The notes below the pieces were generated by a model. The model worked only from the letters and a program-made list of their open reading frames with translations, did no database searches and was not told the origin of the DNA. 64,000 nucleotides of DNA from Dysgonomonas sp. ZJ279 (lineage in GTDB: Bacteria; Bacteroidota; Bacteroidia; Bacteroidales; Dysgonomonadaceae), in contig NZ_JAAKEL010000007.1 in assembly GCF_011039205.1 (NCBI RefSeq), positions 1 through 64,000 on the forward strand, in the 5' to 3' direction. This document shows, in pieces, positions 56,540-64,000 of this stretch (the first letter of the stretch is position 1; every line of letters starts with the position of its first letter). The position numbers and the translations under genes are program-made.

Positions 56540-57907
56540 ATGGACATATTATTCGGACGCAAAGGATTTAGGATATTAATACCTCTGATAGATATTGCTT
56601 TCATATATCTTTCTATTTTATTATCCTACTATCTTTTTAAAGATACACTTAACGACTTTACAGGCAACTATTATGCCTTCTTATCAATATGGCCCTACAT
56701 CGGGATTTGTTACCTGATACTAAGCCATATATTTGAACTTGACAAACCTAAAGACTTCTCGCTGATAGGTGTTGGGTACACTGTATCATTAACTATTCTG
56801 TCGCTTCTTGGCGCTACAATGGCGATAAGTTTCCTTGCTCGGGAATTTGCATATCCGCGAAGTATTTTGTTATTCAGTTCGGGCTTGCAAATAATCGTAA
56901 TATCGCTCTGGCACTGGTTTACCAACAAAATGTATCGCAGGGCTAATGAGAAAAAGACAGTGGTTATTATCGGTTATCAGAAATCGAAAGACTTAGCTTA
57001 TAAACTACTCGAATCGAATGGCATGTGGTCAAGAATACTGCATATATGCGAACCAGCCAATCCCAAAGTATATGAATATATAAATGAATGCGATGTTACC
57101 TTCCTAACAGAAGATGTAGATGAAAATATTAAACAGAATCTTGTTCGATACTGCGTTAATGAAAATAAGATAATGCTTTATGAGCCTAAGAATCCTGAAA
57201 TTTTACTCTTTAATGCACGCTTCATTCAAATAGATGATACGCCCGTTCTTGACGTAAAAGAACTTGGCATACAACCCGGAAGTGAGATTATCAAACGGAT
57301 CATGGATATCGTTTTGGGCAGTCTGGCTGTAGTCGTTTTTGCTATTCCGTTCATAGTTGTTTACCTCACTCTTAAGATTACAGGAGGAACAGCTTTTTAT
57401 GTACAGGAAAGAATAACCCGTGGTGGAAAAATCTTTAAAATATACAAATTCAGGACAATGGTCGAAAATGCCGAAGCTAAATCAGGCCCGGTATTGGCAC
57501 AGGATGTTGATAAACGGATTACCAAACTCGGTCACATTTTAAGGGCAACACGTATAGATGAAGTCCCTCAGGTATTCAATATTCTGAAAGGAGATATGAG
57601 TATTGTAGGTCCCCGGCCCGAACGTCCGTTTTTTGTAGAACAATTTTGCAAAGAACTACCCGAATATAATCTTAGACACCGTGTGAAAGCAGGATTAACC
57701 GGAATGGCTCAGGTACAAGGCAGATACAATACCACAGTGGGCGATAAACTTAAATACGATCTTTTATATATCAACGGATATTCCTTAGTACTCGATATAA
57801 AACTGGTTATGCAAACCTTAAATATATTGCTTCGTAAGAGTAGTACGCAAGGGCTGAAAGACGAGAAAAATTTCGGAGAAGAGATAAAGAAGCTTTCTCG
57901 CGGATAA
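56540..57907 (+). CDS. Polyprenyl-phosphate glycosyl-1-phosphate transferase (exopolysaccharide type)
   Basis: This 455-residue protein has four or five N-terminal membrane helices (about 10-125), a Rossmann-like domain (about 140-230), and a further helix near 250-275. The C-terminal bacterial sugar-transferase domain has KIFKIYKFRTMVENAE, LGHILRATRIDEVPQVFNIL, SIVGPRPERPFFVEQF and LKYDLLYINGYSLVLDI. It moves a sugar-1-phosphate onto undecaprenyl phosphate to start capsule or exopolysaccharide repeat units. Donor sugar is unknown. It is isolated from other polysaccharide genes, so it may serve several glycans. Confidence 0.92.
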   Translation: MDILFGRKGFRILIPLIDIAFIYLSILLSYYLFKDTLNDFTGNYYAFLSIWPYIGICYLILSHIFELDKPKDFSLIGVGYTVSLTILSLLGATMAISFLAREFAYPRSILLFSSGLQIIVISLWHWFTNKMYRRANEKKTVVIIGYQKSKDLAYKLLESNGMWSRILHICEPANPKVYEYINECDVTFLTEDVDENIKQNLVRYCVNENKIMLYEPKNPEILLFNARFIQIDDTPVLDVKELGIQPGSEIIKRIMDIVLGSLAVVVFAIPFIVVYLTLKITGGTAFYVQERITRGGKIFKIYKFRTMVENAEAKSGPVLAQDVDKRITKLGHILRATRIDEVPQVFNILKGDMSIVGPRPERPFFVEQFCKELPEYNLRHRVKAGLTGMAQVQGRYNTTVGDKLKYDLLYINGYSLVLDIKLVMQTLNILLRKSSTQGLKDEKNFGEEIKKLSRG

Positions 57908-57954
57908 TAACAATAGGATAATTATTTAGTATTTCACTTTACTTATATCATATA

Positions 57955-58488
57955 ATGAGCTATTTTCACGATCTTATAAGCCGCAGACGCAGTACACGTA
58001 AATTTACGGAAGAGCAACTAACGCCCGAGCAAGTCGAACTAATATTGAAAGCCGGTCTTAAATCACCTACATCTAAAGGTGCAAATTGCTGGCAGTTTTT
58101 AGTAGTAGAAGATAAAGAACAGCTAGAAAAACTATCTCTTTGCAAAAAAATGGCCAGCAAGTTAATCTCAAACTGTGCTTTAGCTGTTATAGTATTAGCC
58201 GATCCATCTGAGAGCGATGTATGGATAGAAGATGCTTCTATTGCTTCTATTATGATGCAGGTGCAAGCCGAAGACCTTGGTCTGGGCAGTTGCTGGGTTC
58301 AGGTACGACAAAGACATACAGCAGAAGATGGTTCGTCGGAAGAATATGTTAGAAAACTGTTTGATATCCCATCGCAATTACAGGTTCTGTCGGTAATAGC
58401 ATTTGGAAATAAAGAAAAAGAACGTCCGCCATTCGATGACGAAAAACTACAATGGGAAAAAGTACATATTGGTAACTATAAACAATAA
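57955..58488 (+). CDS. Nitroreductase family protein
   Basis: This 177-residue FMN-dependent oxidoreductase is typical of the NfsA/NfnB superfamily. It has the N-terminal SRRRSTRKFTEEQLTPEQVE, LKSPTSKGANCWQFLVVE and the C-terminal GNKEKERPP. The mid segment EDASIASIMMQVQAEDLGLGSCW is the FMN- and dimer-forming helix. The natural substrate is unknown. It lies 47 bases after the sugar transferase and 5 before a small membrane protein, so it probably belongs to a run of genes reaching to the KdsC-like gene. Confidence 0.92.
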   Translation: MSYFHDLISRRRSTRKFTEEQLTPEQVELILKAGLKSPTSKGANCWQFLVVEDKEQLEKLSLCKKMASKLISNCALAVIVLADPSESDVWIEDASIASIMMQVQAEDLGLGSCWVQVRQRHTAEDGSSEEYVRKLFDIPSQLQVLSVIAFGNKEKERPPFDDEKLQWEKVHIGNYKQ

Positions 58489-58493
58489 CAAGT

Positions 58494-58829
58494 ATGGCAG
58501 TCAGCAAAATTAACGATCGCTTATCGTATGGTGTAACGATCCTTGTATTCGGAATAATATTTTTATTAGACAAAATAGGTATACTCGACAAGATTCCTTA
58601 CGGAGGAAAACTAATGAGTGTCGGTGCATTCTTCCTGATAGCAGGTATTATATTTCTTATCACTCAACCTAAAAAAATACTTGGATGGGTATTTACTGCT
58701 GTAGGTGTAATCCTCAATGCCGATCTGTTCTTCGGAAGGATGGACAATTATTCAATATATATTGTTCCTTTGGCATTGATTATAGTAGGTATCATAATGG
58801 TATTCACATCCAGCAAAAATAAAAACTAA
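58494..58829 (+). CDS. Small four-helix membrane protein (LiaF/DUF5668-like)
   Basis: This 111-residue protein has four hydrophobic segments: GVTILVFGIIFLLDKIG, SVGAFFLIAGIIFLIT, ILGWVFTAVGVILN and YIVPLALIIVGIIMVF. The pattern resembles the transmembrane part of LiaF/DUF5668 proteins, which take part in envelope stress sensing in other bacteria. No further domain is present. It lies 5 bases after the nitroreductase gene and 3 before the DUF2520 gene, so the genes are coupled. Confidence 0.7.
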   Translation: MAVSKINDRLSYGVTILVFGIIFLLDKIGILDKIPYGGKLMSVGAFFLIAGIIFLITQPKKILGWVFTAVGVILNADLFFGRMDNYSIYIVPLALIIVGIIMVFTSSKNKN

Positions 58830-58832
58830 ATT

Positions 58833-59609
58833 ATGAAAGTCGTATTTATAGGAGCAGGAAACGTAGCCTCTGCGCTGGCAATTGAACTATATAAATACGA
58901 CTTCGATATTGTACAAATATATAGCCGGACAACCCAATCGGCTACGACATTGGCACAGCTAGTAAACGCTGCTGCCACAACCGACCTCAGTACTATCGCA
59001 GATAATGCCGACCTCTATATCTTTTCGGTAAAAGATTCGGTACTTGCTGACATTGCCTCGCAGATACCTGCTAACAATGGGCTTTGGATTCACACAGCAG
59101 GCAGTATTCCTCATGAAATATTTAGCCCTTATACTTCCCGATATGGGGTACTCTACCCTTTTCAGACGTTTACCAAAGGCAGAGAGATGGTATGGAAAGA
59201 AATCCCTGTATTTGTTGAAGCATCCAATTCCCAAACACTAGCAGTTCTTAAAGAAATAGCGAATAAAATATCGGACAAAGTAGCTGAACTATCTTCCGAT
59301 AAAAGAAAATATATTCATCTGACAGGTGTATTCGCTTGCAATTTTGTGAATCATATGTACACACTTTCGGAACAAATTCTAAAAGAGGCCGGTTTACCTT
59401 TCGATGTAGCCCTACCTTTGATTGATGAAACTAGCCTGAAAGTTCACACGCTGTCGCCAATAGATGCACAGACAGGACCTGCTGTGCGCTTTGATGAGAA
59501 TGTAATGAATAAGCATCTTTCCCTTATAGAGGATGAAAAAATAAGAGAGATCTACAAATTGATCAGTGAAAATATACACGCAATAAGCAATAAAAACAAT
59601 AAGATATGA
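58833..59609 (+). CDS. DUF2520 protein with Rossmann-like domain
   Basis: This 258-residue protein has an N-terminal NAD(P)-type Rossmann fold with VFIGAGNVASALAIEL and YSRTTQSATTLAQL. A DUF2520 helical domain follows (about 120-250), with HLTGVFACNFVNHMYTL and LSPIDAQTGPAVRFDE. The arrangement recalls 6-phosphogluconate-dehydrogenase-like reductases, but the substrate is not known. It ends with an ATGA overlap (59606-59609) with the KdsC-like gene, as is common in Bacteroidota for this pair. Confidence 0.9.
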   Translation: MKVVFIGAGNVASALAIELYKYDFDIVQIYSRTTQSATTLAQLVNAAATTDLSTIADNADLYIFSVKDSVLADIASQIPANNGLWIHTAGSIPHEIFSPYTSRYGVLYPFQTFTKGREMVWKEIPVFVEASNSQTLAVLKEIANKISDKVAELSSDKRKYIHLTGVFACNFVNHMYTLSEQILKEAGLPFDVALPLIDETSLKVHTLSPIDAQTGPAVRFDENVMNKHLSLIEDEKIREIYKLISENIHAISNKNNKI

Positions 59610-60127
59610 GCACTATAAATTACGATTTAACTAAGATAAAAGCATTTGTATTTGATGTAGATGGTGTACTATCACCCGATTCAATTCCTCTTTCGCCCGA
59701 AGGAGTACCTATGCGAATGGTAAATATCAAAGATGGATATGCTCTCAATCTGGCTGCACGCCACGGATATGGCCTTGCCATCATTACAGGCGGTGATACG
59801 GAGGCTGTAAGGCTTCGTTTCGAACGACTGGGTATCAAACACATTTATATGAAATCACATACGAAAATGAACGATTTCAACGACTATATTGCAAAGACAG
59901 GGTACAAACCCGAAGAAATAATATATGCCGGCGACGACCTGCCCGATTATCATGTAATGCAAACCGTAGGATTGTCGGTTGCACCAGCCGATGCTGCGGT
60001 TGAGATAAGGAGCATTGCCAAATACATTTCACATCGCAAAGGTGGAGATGGTGTTGCTCGCGATGTTATCGAACAAGTGATGAAAACACAAGGTAAATGG
60101 ATGGGCGATGAAGCCTTCGGGTGGTAA
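59606..60127 (+). CDS. KdsC-type HAD phosphatase
   Basis: This 173-residue HAD-superfamily phosphatase of the cap-less C0 type has catalytic Asp17/Asp19 in FVFDVDGVLS, motif II in AIITGG, and motif III in IIYAGDDLPDYHVM. Lengths and motifs match 3-deoxy-D-manno-octulosonate-8-phosphate phosphatase, which makes Kdo for LPS. A nearby role in another sugar phosphate cannot be excluded. It is coupled to the DUF2520 gene by the overlap ATGA. It ends 7 bases from the convergent HAD gene. Confidence 0.85.
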   Translation: MSTINYDLTKIKAFVFDVDGVLSPDSIPLSPEGVPMRMVNIKDGYALNLAARHGYGLAIITGGDTEAVRLRFERLGIKHIYMKSHTKMNDFNDYIAKTGYKPEEIIYAGDDLPDYHVMQTVGLSVAPADAAVEIRSIAKYISHRKGGDGVARDVIEQVMKTQGKWMGDEAFGW

Positions 60128-60134
60128 ATACCAA

Positions 60135-60866
60135 CTATCCTTTTATAATCCGATAGTACGCTTCCCAATTATTATACAATGCTTCCATAGACGATAGTAC
60201 GATATTAGCACCTGCATCGGCAAGTATTTTATTATTGAGTGGGCCGGTATTTACTGCTATTGTAAATATCCCTGCGGCAACAGCAGCTTCCACGCCCCGA
60301 GGGGCATTTTCAACTACAATCGCCTGATTAGGCTTTAAATGACCTGCTTTTTCCAATCCCATCAGATATGGTTCGGGATGCGGTTTACCATGTTTCACAT
60401 CATAGGCCGTGACCATCAGGCTTTTTTGAAATAACCCGGGGAATCCGTTATCCAGTTTATCTATTAACGCACCTTGCCCCGATCCGGTAACCACGACACA
60501 GGTTAAGCCCTCGTCACTTACCTTTTTAGCAAAATCGTATGCATAAGGTATTAAATCACCATTGTTATATTGATTGAAAAGTTCAGTCTTCCGCTTATAA
60601 ATCGCTTCCTTCTCCAAATCGGTAGCATCCCTACCCTTTTCTCTGTTTATGACATGGTTTATAGTTTTATGTCCGACCATCCCTTCATATAAATAAAATT
60701 CGTCGGGAGTACTGTTCAGATTAAATTCTGTCATTACTTCATTCCACGATTTGGCATGCCATTTCATCGAGTCGTATAATACACCGTCCATATCGAATAA
60801 TATAGCTTTGAGATCAAAACCAGAATAATTATTTTTAGTCAGGTATTCCTTAAAAGCGGTTTCCAT
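60135..60866 (-). CDS. HAD hydrolase, beta-phosphoglucomutase-like
   Basis: This 243-residue HAD phosphatase/mutase has the DxD motif in ILFDMDGVLYDSM, a helical cap domain (about 35-105), VVTGSG in motif II, the lysine in KHGKPHPEPYL and VVENAPRGVEAAVAAG as motif III. The family includes beta-phosphoglucomutases and sugar-phosphate phosphatases, and the exact substrate is not evident. A TATCTTTG promoter about 30 bases upstream fits an independent transcript. Confidence 0.88.
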   Translation of the reverse strand: METAFKEYLTKNNYSGFDLKAILFDMDGVLYDSMKWHAKSWNEVMTEFNLNSTPDEFYLYEGMVGHKTINHVINREKGRDATDLEKEAIYKRKTELFNQYNNGDLIPYAYDFAKKVSDEGLTCVVVTGSGQGALIDKLDNGFPGLFQKSLMVTAYDVKHGKPHPEPYLMGLEKAGHLKPNQAIVVENAPRGVEAAVAAGIFTIAVNTGPLNNKILADAGANIVLSSMEALYNNWEAYYRIIKG

Positions 60867-61267
60867 TTTTCAGTCTTTTTGAATGATTGACAAAGATAAC
60901 CATTATTTTAAGACTGAGTCTTATGAGTCCACCTATATGCCAATAGTCGTATTTCCCAAACGAACTATTTGAAGTTAAAAACATATAATTTGCAATTGAC
61001 ATATTGTGTCATTTAATCCTACGTATTATATTTACTGAGTTTAAAGTATTTTCAAGAAAAGAAGGCATTTTTCACTAAAAAAGCTAATTTTCTACTATTT
61101 TTTTCATGCGGAAAGTTAGCAGTTATTAATTTCTACTTCTATTTCTTTATTCTATTATCTTTTTATCATTCTCCTTCGAAAATAACAGCTAAATTCACAC
61201 CACTCGATTGATAATTAACAAAATACGTTTACACACTCCCATTCAGCCTCTCACAAATTAACATTTT
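60867..61267. other. AT-rich intergenic region upstream of the FISUMP gene
   Basis: The 401 bases between divergent genes hold the HAD -7 box (60891-60898) and otherwise AT-rich sequence. I see no clear -7 box for the FISUMP gene, no small frame and no RNA structure. Confidence 0.5.
60891..60898 (-). promoter_or_regulatory. -7 box for the HAD hydrolase gene
   Basis: The minus strand reads TATCTTTG, exact consensus. The leader is about 18 bases. Confidence 0.6.
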
Positions 61268-62488
61268 ATGAAAACGAGACAATTATCACAGCTTTTTCTT
61301 ATTCTCCTACTCTCATATTATAGTGCGGTATTAAATGCACAGGTGACTATCGGTATAGGCCAAGAACCAATGAAAGGAGCCCTACTCGATCTGAAAAACA
61401 ATACAGATGGCTCATCCAGCAAAGGCTTACTGATGCCACGTGTAGCTCTTACCAATTTATCTGATATTAGAGTTGATATATCAGGTGTGCTTATTGGTGG
61501 AGAAACAGACCATACCGGGTTGGTAGTATACAATGTTAATGAAGATTTTTGTTCAACGATTCCTATCCATAAAGGTATCTATGTGTGGTATGGTGATGCA
61601 TGGCAATATATAGGCAAAGAAGATACAACACCTTACGAAGTCACTGTTTATAAGGATCAGGATGGTAATGAATTCAAAGCTCGTCGCTTTGGCAAAGCCG
61701 GTCTTTGGATGATCGAAAATCTGTCAGCTAAAAACTTTGCTTCAAATTTAGGAGGAGGAAGTATTTCGCCACATGCAGGAGGTACAACTGCAACAGCAGT
61801 CGCTTACACTTATCCCAATGCCAAAGCGTCAGCCTGGAATACTCCGCCTGAGACATGGGATATTAGCCAGGGATTACTTTACACCTTCGCTGCTGCAGCT
61901 AGTGGCAATACGTCCACTGCAAATCAAGGACAAACAACAGAAGGAAATATACCCGGAGTAAACGAAGTAGAGAATACAGGTCCTCTTGGCACTGCACCCA
62001 ATAAATATGTACAAGGCATTTGTCCAAATGGATGGCATCTACCTAGCGATCGGGAATGGAACCAGTTGGAAGAAGAAATTTATACCAATGCCTGTGCTTA
62101 TAGTAGTTCATCAACAAGTACATTTGCTCCTACAAGCTGGAGTACCATCTGGAATACTAACTTCGGTCCACGAGGTTCGTCTACAACAGCAGGTCACGGC
62201 TCTGCTATGAAAAGTCAATTCGCCCCGAAAAATAGCTCCTACGCCAATACCAATGGTACAAGTGGCACAAGTAATTCAATAGCGCAAAGCGGATTTCAAG
62301 GAATACTTGCAGGTTATGTAGCTGGTACTGCAATCAGTAATTATGGCGCCAACGGTTTTTTTTGGTCAAGCAGCTCCAACTCCGCAGCTAATTCATGGCA
62401 CAGACGACTTGTTTACGATAATGTAAAAGTAAGCCGATATAGTTTGGAGCGTGGAAGTCTATCCTCTGTGAGATGCAAACACAACTAG
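61268..62488 (+). CDS. FISUMP-domain secreted protein
   Basis: This 406-residue protein has a signal peptide ending in AVLNAQ. Its FISUMP (Fibrobacter succinogenes major paralogous) domain shows EFKARRFGKAGLWMIENLSA, GICPNGWHLPSDREWNQLEE, GFFWSSSS and VRCKHN at the end. The middle is low-complexity, rich in Ser, Thr, Gly and Ala. The fold resembles C-type lectin-like domains used at the cell surface. No function is proven. It stands alone, with a long AT-rich upstream region. Confidence 0.88.
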   Translation: MKTRQLSQLFLILLLSYYSAVLNAQVTIGIGQEPMKGALLDLKNNTDGSSSKGLLMPRVALTNLSDIRVDISGVLIGGETDHTGLVVYNVNEDFCSTIPIHKGIYVWYGDAWQYIGKEDTTPYEVTVYKDQDGNEFKARRFGKAGLWMIENLSAKNFASNLGGGSISPHAGGTTATAVAYTYPNAKASAWNTPPETWDISQGLLYTFAAAASGNTSTANQGQTTEGNIPGVNEVENTGPLGTAPNKYVQGICPNGWHLPSDREWNQLEEEIYTNACAYSSSSTSTFAPTSWSTIWNTNFGPRGSSTTAGHGSAMKSQFAPKNSSYANTNGTSGTSNSIAQSGFQGILAGYVAGTAISNYGANGFFWSSSSNSAANSWHRRLVYDNVKVSRYSLERGSLSSVRCKHN

Positions 62489-62582
62489 AATGTAAAATAT
62501 AAGGCAAAACCAATTCACAACAATGTTCTCTTAAAACAAAATATCCTTTACCTACTGACATAAGGCTGTCATAAGTCACCTC

Positions 62583-62590
62583 TATATTTG
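62583..62590 (+). promoter_or_regulatory. -7 box for the VOC-family gene
   Basis: TATATTTG matches TAnnTTTG. The predicted start near 62597 is about 35 bases before the ATG. Confidence 0.5.
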
Positions 62591-62631
62591 TATTAGTAAA
62601 CAAAATGTTTCATTTTTAATACATACAAATT

Positions 62632-63051
62632 ATGTTAGTAAAACCGACTTTAGTTTTTGATGGGGATGCAGAAAAAGCTCTCACTTTTTATAGTAAGATT
62701 CTGAATGGAAGCGTAGAAGAGTTGCTTCGCATTGGTGATGTGGATGCAAAAGATTATCCGCCTGTAAGCAGTTTAAAAGAGGAGGACAAAAAGAGGATTA
62801 TGAATTCCCGCCTTAATCTGGGAAAAAGTGTATTCAATATCTGCGATACTGCTCCCGGTGTAAAAGTAGTGGCGGGCAATAATATTACAATGGATATTGT
62901 GTTGCATGATGACAAAGAAATTCGTCAGATATTTACTTCACTTTCGGAAGGCGGAAAAATACTAATGCCTCTTACTGCTACATTCTTCAGCCCAAATTAT
63001 GGTATACTTATCGATAAGTTTGGCATCTGTTGGAATATTATGCAAATGTGA
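62632..63051 (+). CDS. VOC-superfamily protein, PhnB-like
   Basis: This 139-residue protein of the glyoxalase/bleomycin-resistance fold belongs to the PhnB/3-demethylubiquinone-methyltransferase-like group. KPTLVFDGDAEKALTFYSKIL starts the fold and SPNYGILIDKFGICWNIM closes it. Members are dimeric and either metal-dependent or not; the usual His metal ligand of the first half is not obvious here. The substrate is unknown. It precedes the WYL regulator gene by about 180 bases, which contain a repeat element. Confidence 0.85.
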   Translation: MLVKPTLVFDGDAEKALTFYSKILNGSVEELLRIGDVDAKDYPPVSSLKEEDKKRIMNSRLNLGKSVFNICDTAPGVKVVAGNNITMDIVLHDDKEIRQIFTSLSEGGKILMPLTATFFSPNYGILIDKFGICWNIMQM

Positions 63052-63072
63052 TAATTATGAATTAATCTTTTC

Positions 63073-63156
63073 CTGTCATCTCGAAATGCAGTGAGAGATC
63101 TCGATTATTTCCCATTATGAAGTAACCAGATTCTCCCTTTAAGTTCGGGATGACAG
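63073..63156. repeat. Dispersed inverted-repeat element, copy 2
   Basis: CTGTCATCTCGAA (63073-63085) and TTCGGGATGACAG (63144-63156) are inverted repeats matching at 12 of 13 positions, with GAGAGATCTCGA inside. It has the same end design as the element at 1001-1072. Confidence 0.65.
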
Positions 63157-63232
63157 AGAGAAAAAGAGGAATTACAGAATTTGTTTACCACATGCTTTTA
63201 TTTATCTTTACTTCCGTAATAAAGCCAAAGCG

Positions 63233-64000
63233 ATGAACAGATTAGAACGCATCTCATCTATCCTTATTCAACTTCAATCACGCCCTGTAATCACTGCACA
63301 ACAAATTGCCAATCAATTTGACATCAGCCTCAGAACAGTCTACCGTGATATAAGAACCCTCGAAGAGGCCGGCATACCCATTATCGGGAATGTAGGTGTC
63401 GGATATTCGTTGATAGATGGCTATAAGCTGCCACCTTTGATGTTCACACGCGAAGAAGCTATTGCCTTTCTCACTGCTGAAAAGTTTATAGAAAATCTTA
63501 CAGATGCAAAAAATGCACAGCATTACAGCTCGGGAATGAATAAAGTAAGGGCTGTACTAAGACAGGTAGAAAAAAACTATCTGGCAAATGTGGATGACAA
63601 TCTGAAAGTATTCAGCAACAATAATCCGGATAAAGATCTGCCTGCCGATATAACCCAATGTATCCTGCAAAGTATATCAGGGCACAAGGTCATACACATC
63701 GAATACTTTGCACCTGAAAGTCAGTCCCTATCGCAACGTGATATAGAACCAATAGGCTATTTTCACAGTATAAGTAACTGGTATCTGATTGCTTTTTGCA
63801 GAACACGAAAGGATTACCGTAGTTTTCGTGTCGATAGAATTAAGAACTTTAAACTGACTGACGAGGTATTTTCTGATATTCACCCGTCTTTAGACGAGTT
63901 TATAAAAAAGCACAAGCAACTTTCATCTCATACAGAGGTCATTATACGAATTAAGACAAGTAATCTTCATAATATATATAATTACAAGCACTATCATGGC
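63233..64000 (+). CDS. YafY-type transcriptional regulator with HTH and WYL domains (truncated by window end)
   Basis: The 256 codons present stay open to the window edge. The N-terminal HTH_11 domain (about 1-60) has ITAQQIANQFDISLRTVYRDI, which binds DNA. The WYL domain (about 140 on) contains SNWYLIAFCRTRKDYRSFRVDR, which senses nucleic-acid or other ligands in the family. The start at 63233 follows a TATCTTTA box at 63203-63210. The preceding VOC gene lies 181 bases upstream and may be a target, which is inference. Confidence 0.85.
   Translation, partial: MNRLERISSILIQLQSRPVITAQQIANQFDISLRTVYRDIRTLEEAGIPIIGNVGVGYSLIDGYKLPPLMFTREEAIAFLTAEKFIENLTDAKNAQHYSSGMNKVRAVLRQVEKNYLANVDDNLKVFSNNNPDKDLPADITQCILQSISGHKVIHIEYFAPESQSLSQRDIEPIGYFHSISNWYLIAFCRTRKDYRSFRVDRIKNFKLTDEVFSDIHPSLDEFIKKHKQLSSHTEVIIRIKTSNLHNIYNYKHYHG

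Noticed and set aside
60115-60135. Short palindrome TGGTAAATACCA between the KdsC-like and HAD genes
   Set aside because: Five-base arms with a two-base loop are too short to support a terminator, and it lies mostly in coding sequence.
1-64000. CRISPR arrays, insertion sequences, integrases, tRNA and rRNA genes
   Set aside because: No regularly spaced repeats, transposase or integrase motifs, or tRNA-like cloverleaf regions were found on reading the intergenic regions and the proteins.

Overview
The window comes from a low-GC member of the Bacteroidota, most like the Dysgonomonadaceae/Porphyromonadaceae. This is inferred from gene content: SusC/SusD pairs, an ECF sigma/FecR pair, a hybrid two-component system, a fused SecDF, and DUF3347, DUF3575, DUF3868, DUF4296, DUF5672 and DUF5686 proteins. 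The promoters fit too: many genes are preceded by the Bacteroidota -7 box TAnnTTTG, often as TATCTTTG. Species cannot be fixed without a search. I see no rRNA, tRNA, CRISPR array, transposase or integrase.

Layout. 1-3967 (minus) is a copper-handling cluster: AraC regulator with a metal-binding N-terminus, Cu-type P1B ATPase, free HMA domain, DUF3347 protein and the start of a multicopper oxidase. 4381-11634 holds envelope proteins: a DUF5686 outer-membrane protein, a DUF3575/DUF3868-OmpA pair without the usual fimbrillin genes, and a SusD-less TonB-dependent receptor. 11919-18843 (plus) has a hybrid two-component regulator, a secreted alpha/beta hydrolase and a PoxB-type pyruvate oxidase. 19227-27463 (plus) is a compact polysaccharide utilisation locus (sigma, anti-sigma, SusC, SusD, GH76 mannanase), probably for alpha-mannan. 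27573-36858 contains a YgiD-type dioxygenase, SecDF, a membrane protein with a disrupted N-terminal region, and an RluA / XRE-cupin / acyl-CoA ligase operon.

37287-43396 (plus) has fabD, rfbD, a lipoprotein, prfC, an InaA-type kinase and a glycosyltransferase. A convergent glycosyltransferase group (GT2, DUF5672, GT4) and another transferase-like gene follow, to 47010. 47013-52729 (minus) is the ileS, DksA-like, lspA, DUF4296 set. 52864-60127 (plus) has an unknown protein, topA, a polyprenyl-phosphate sugar transferase, a nitroreductase, a small membrane protein, a DUF2520 protein and a KdsC-like phosphatase. The end carries a HAD phosphatase, a FISUMP protein, a VOC protein and a truncated YafY-type WYL regulator.

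Most of the window is core genome. The points most worth a second look are the metal-sensor AraC regulator of the copper cluster with two candidate operators, the membrane gene at 32299-33624 whose start is disrupted around two homopolymers, the minimal GH76 locus with a perfect inverted repeat between susD and the mannanase, similar motif strings upstream of the two-component system and poxB, and two copies of a dispersed inverted-repeat element near the window ends.
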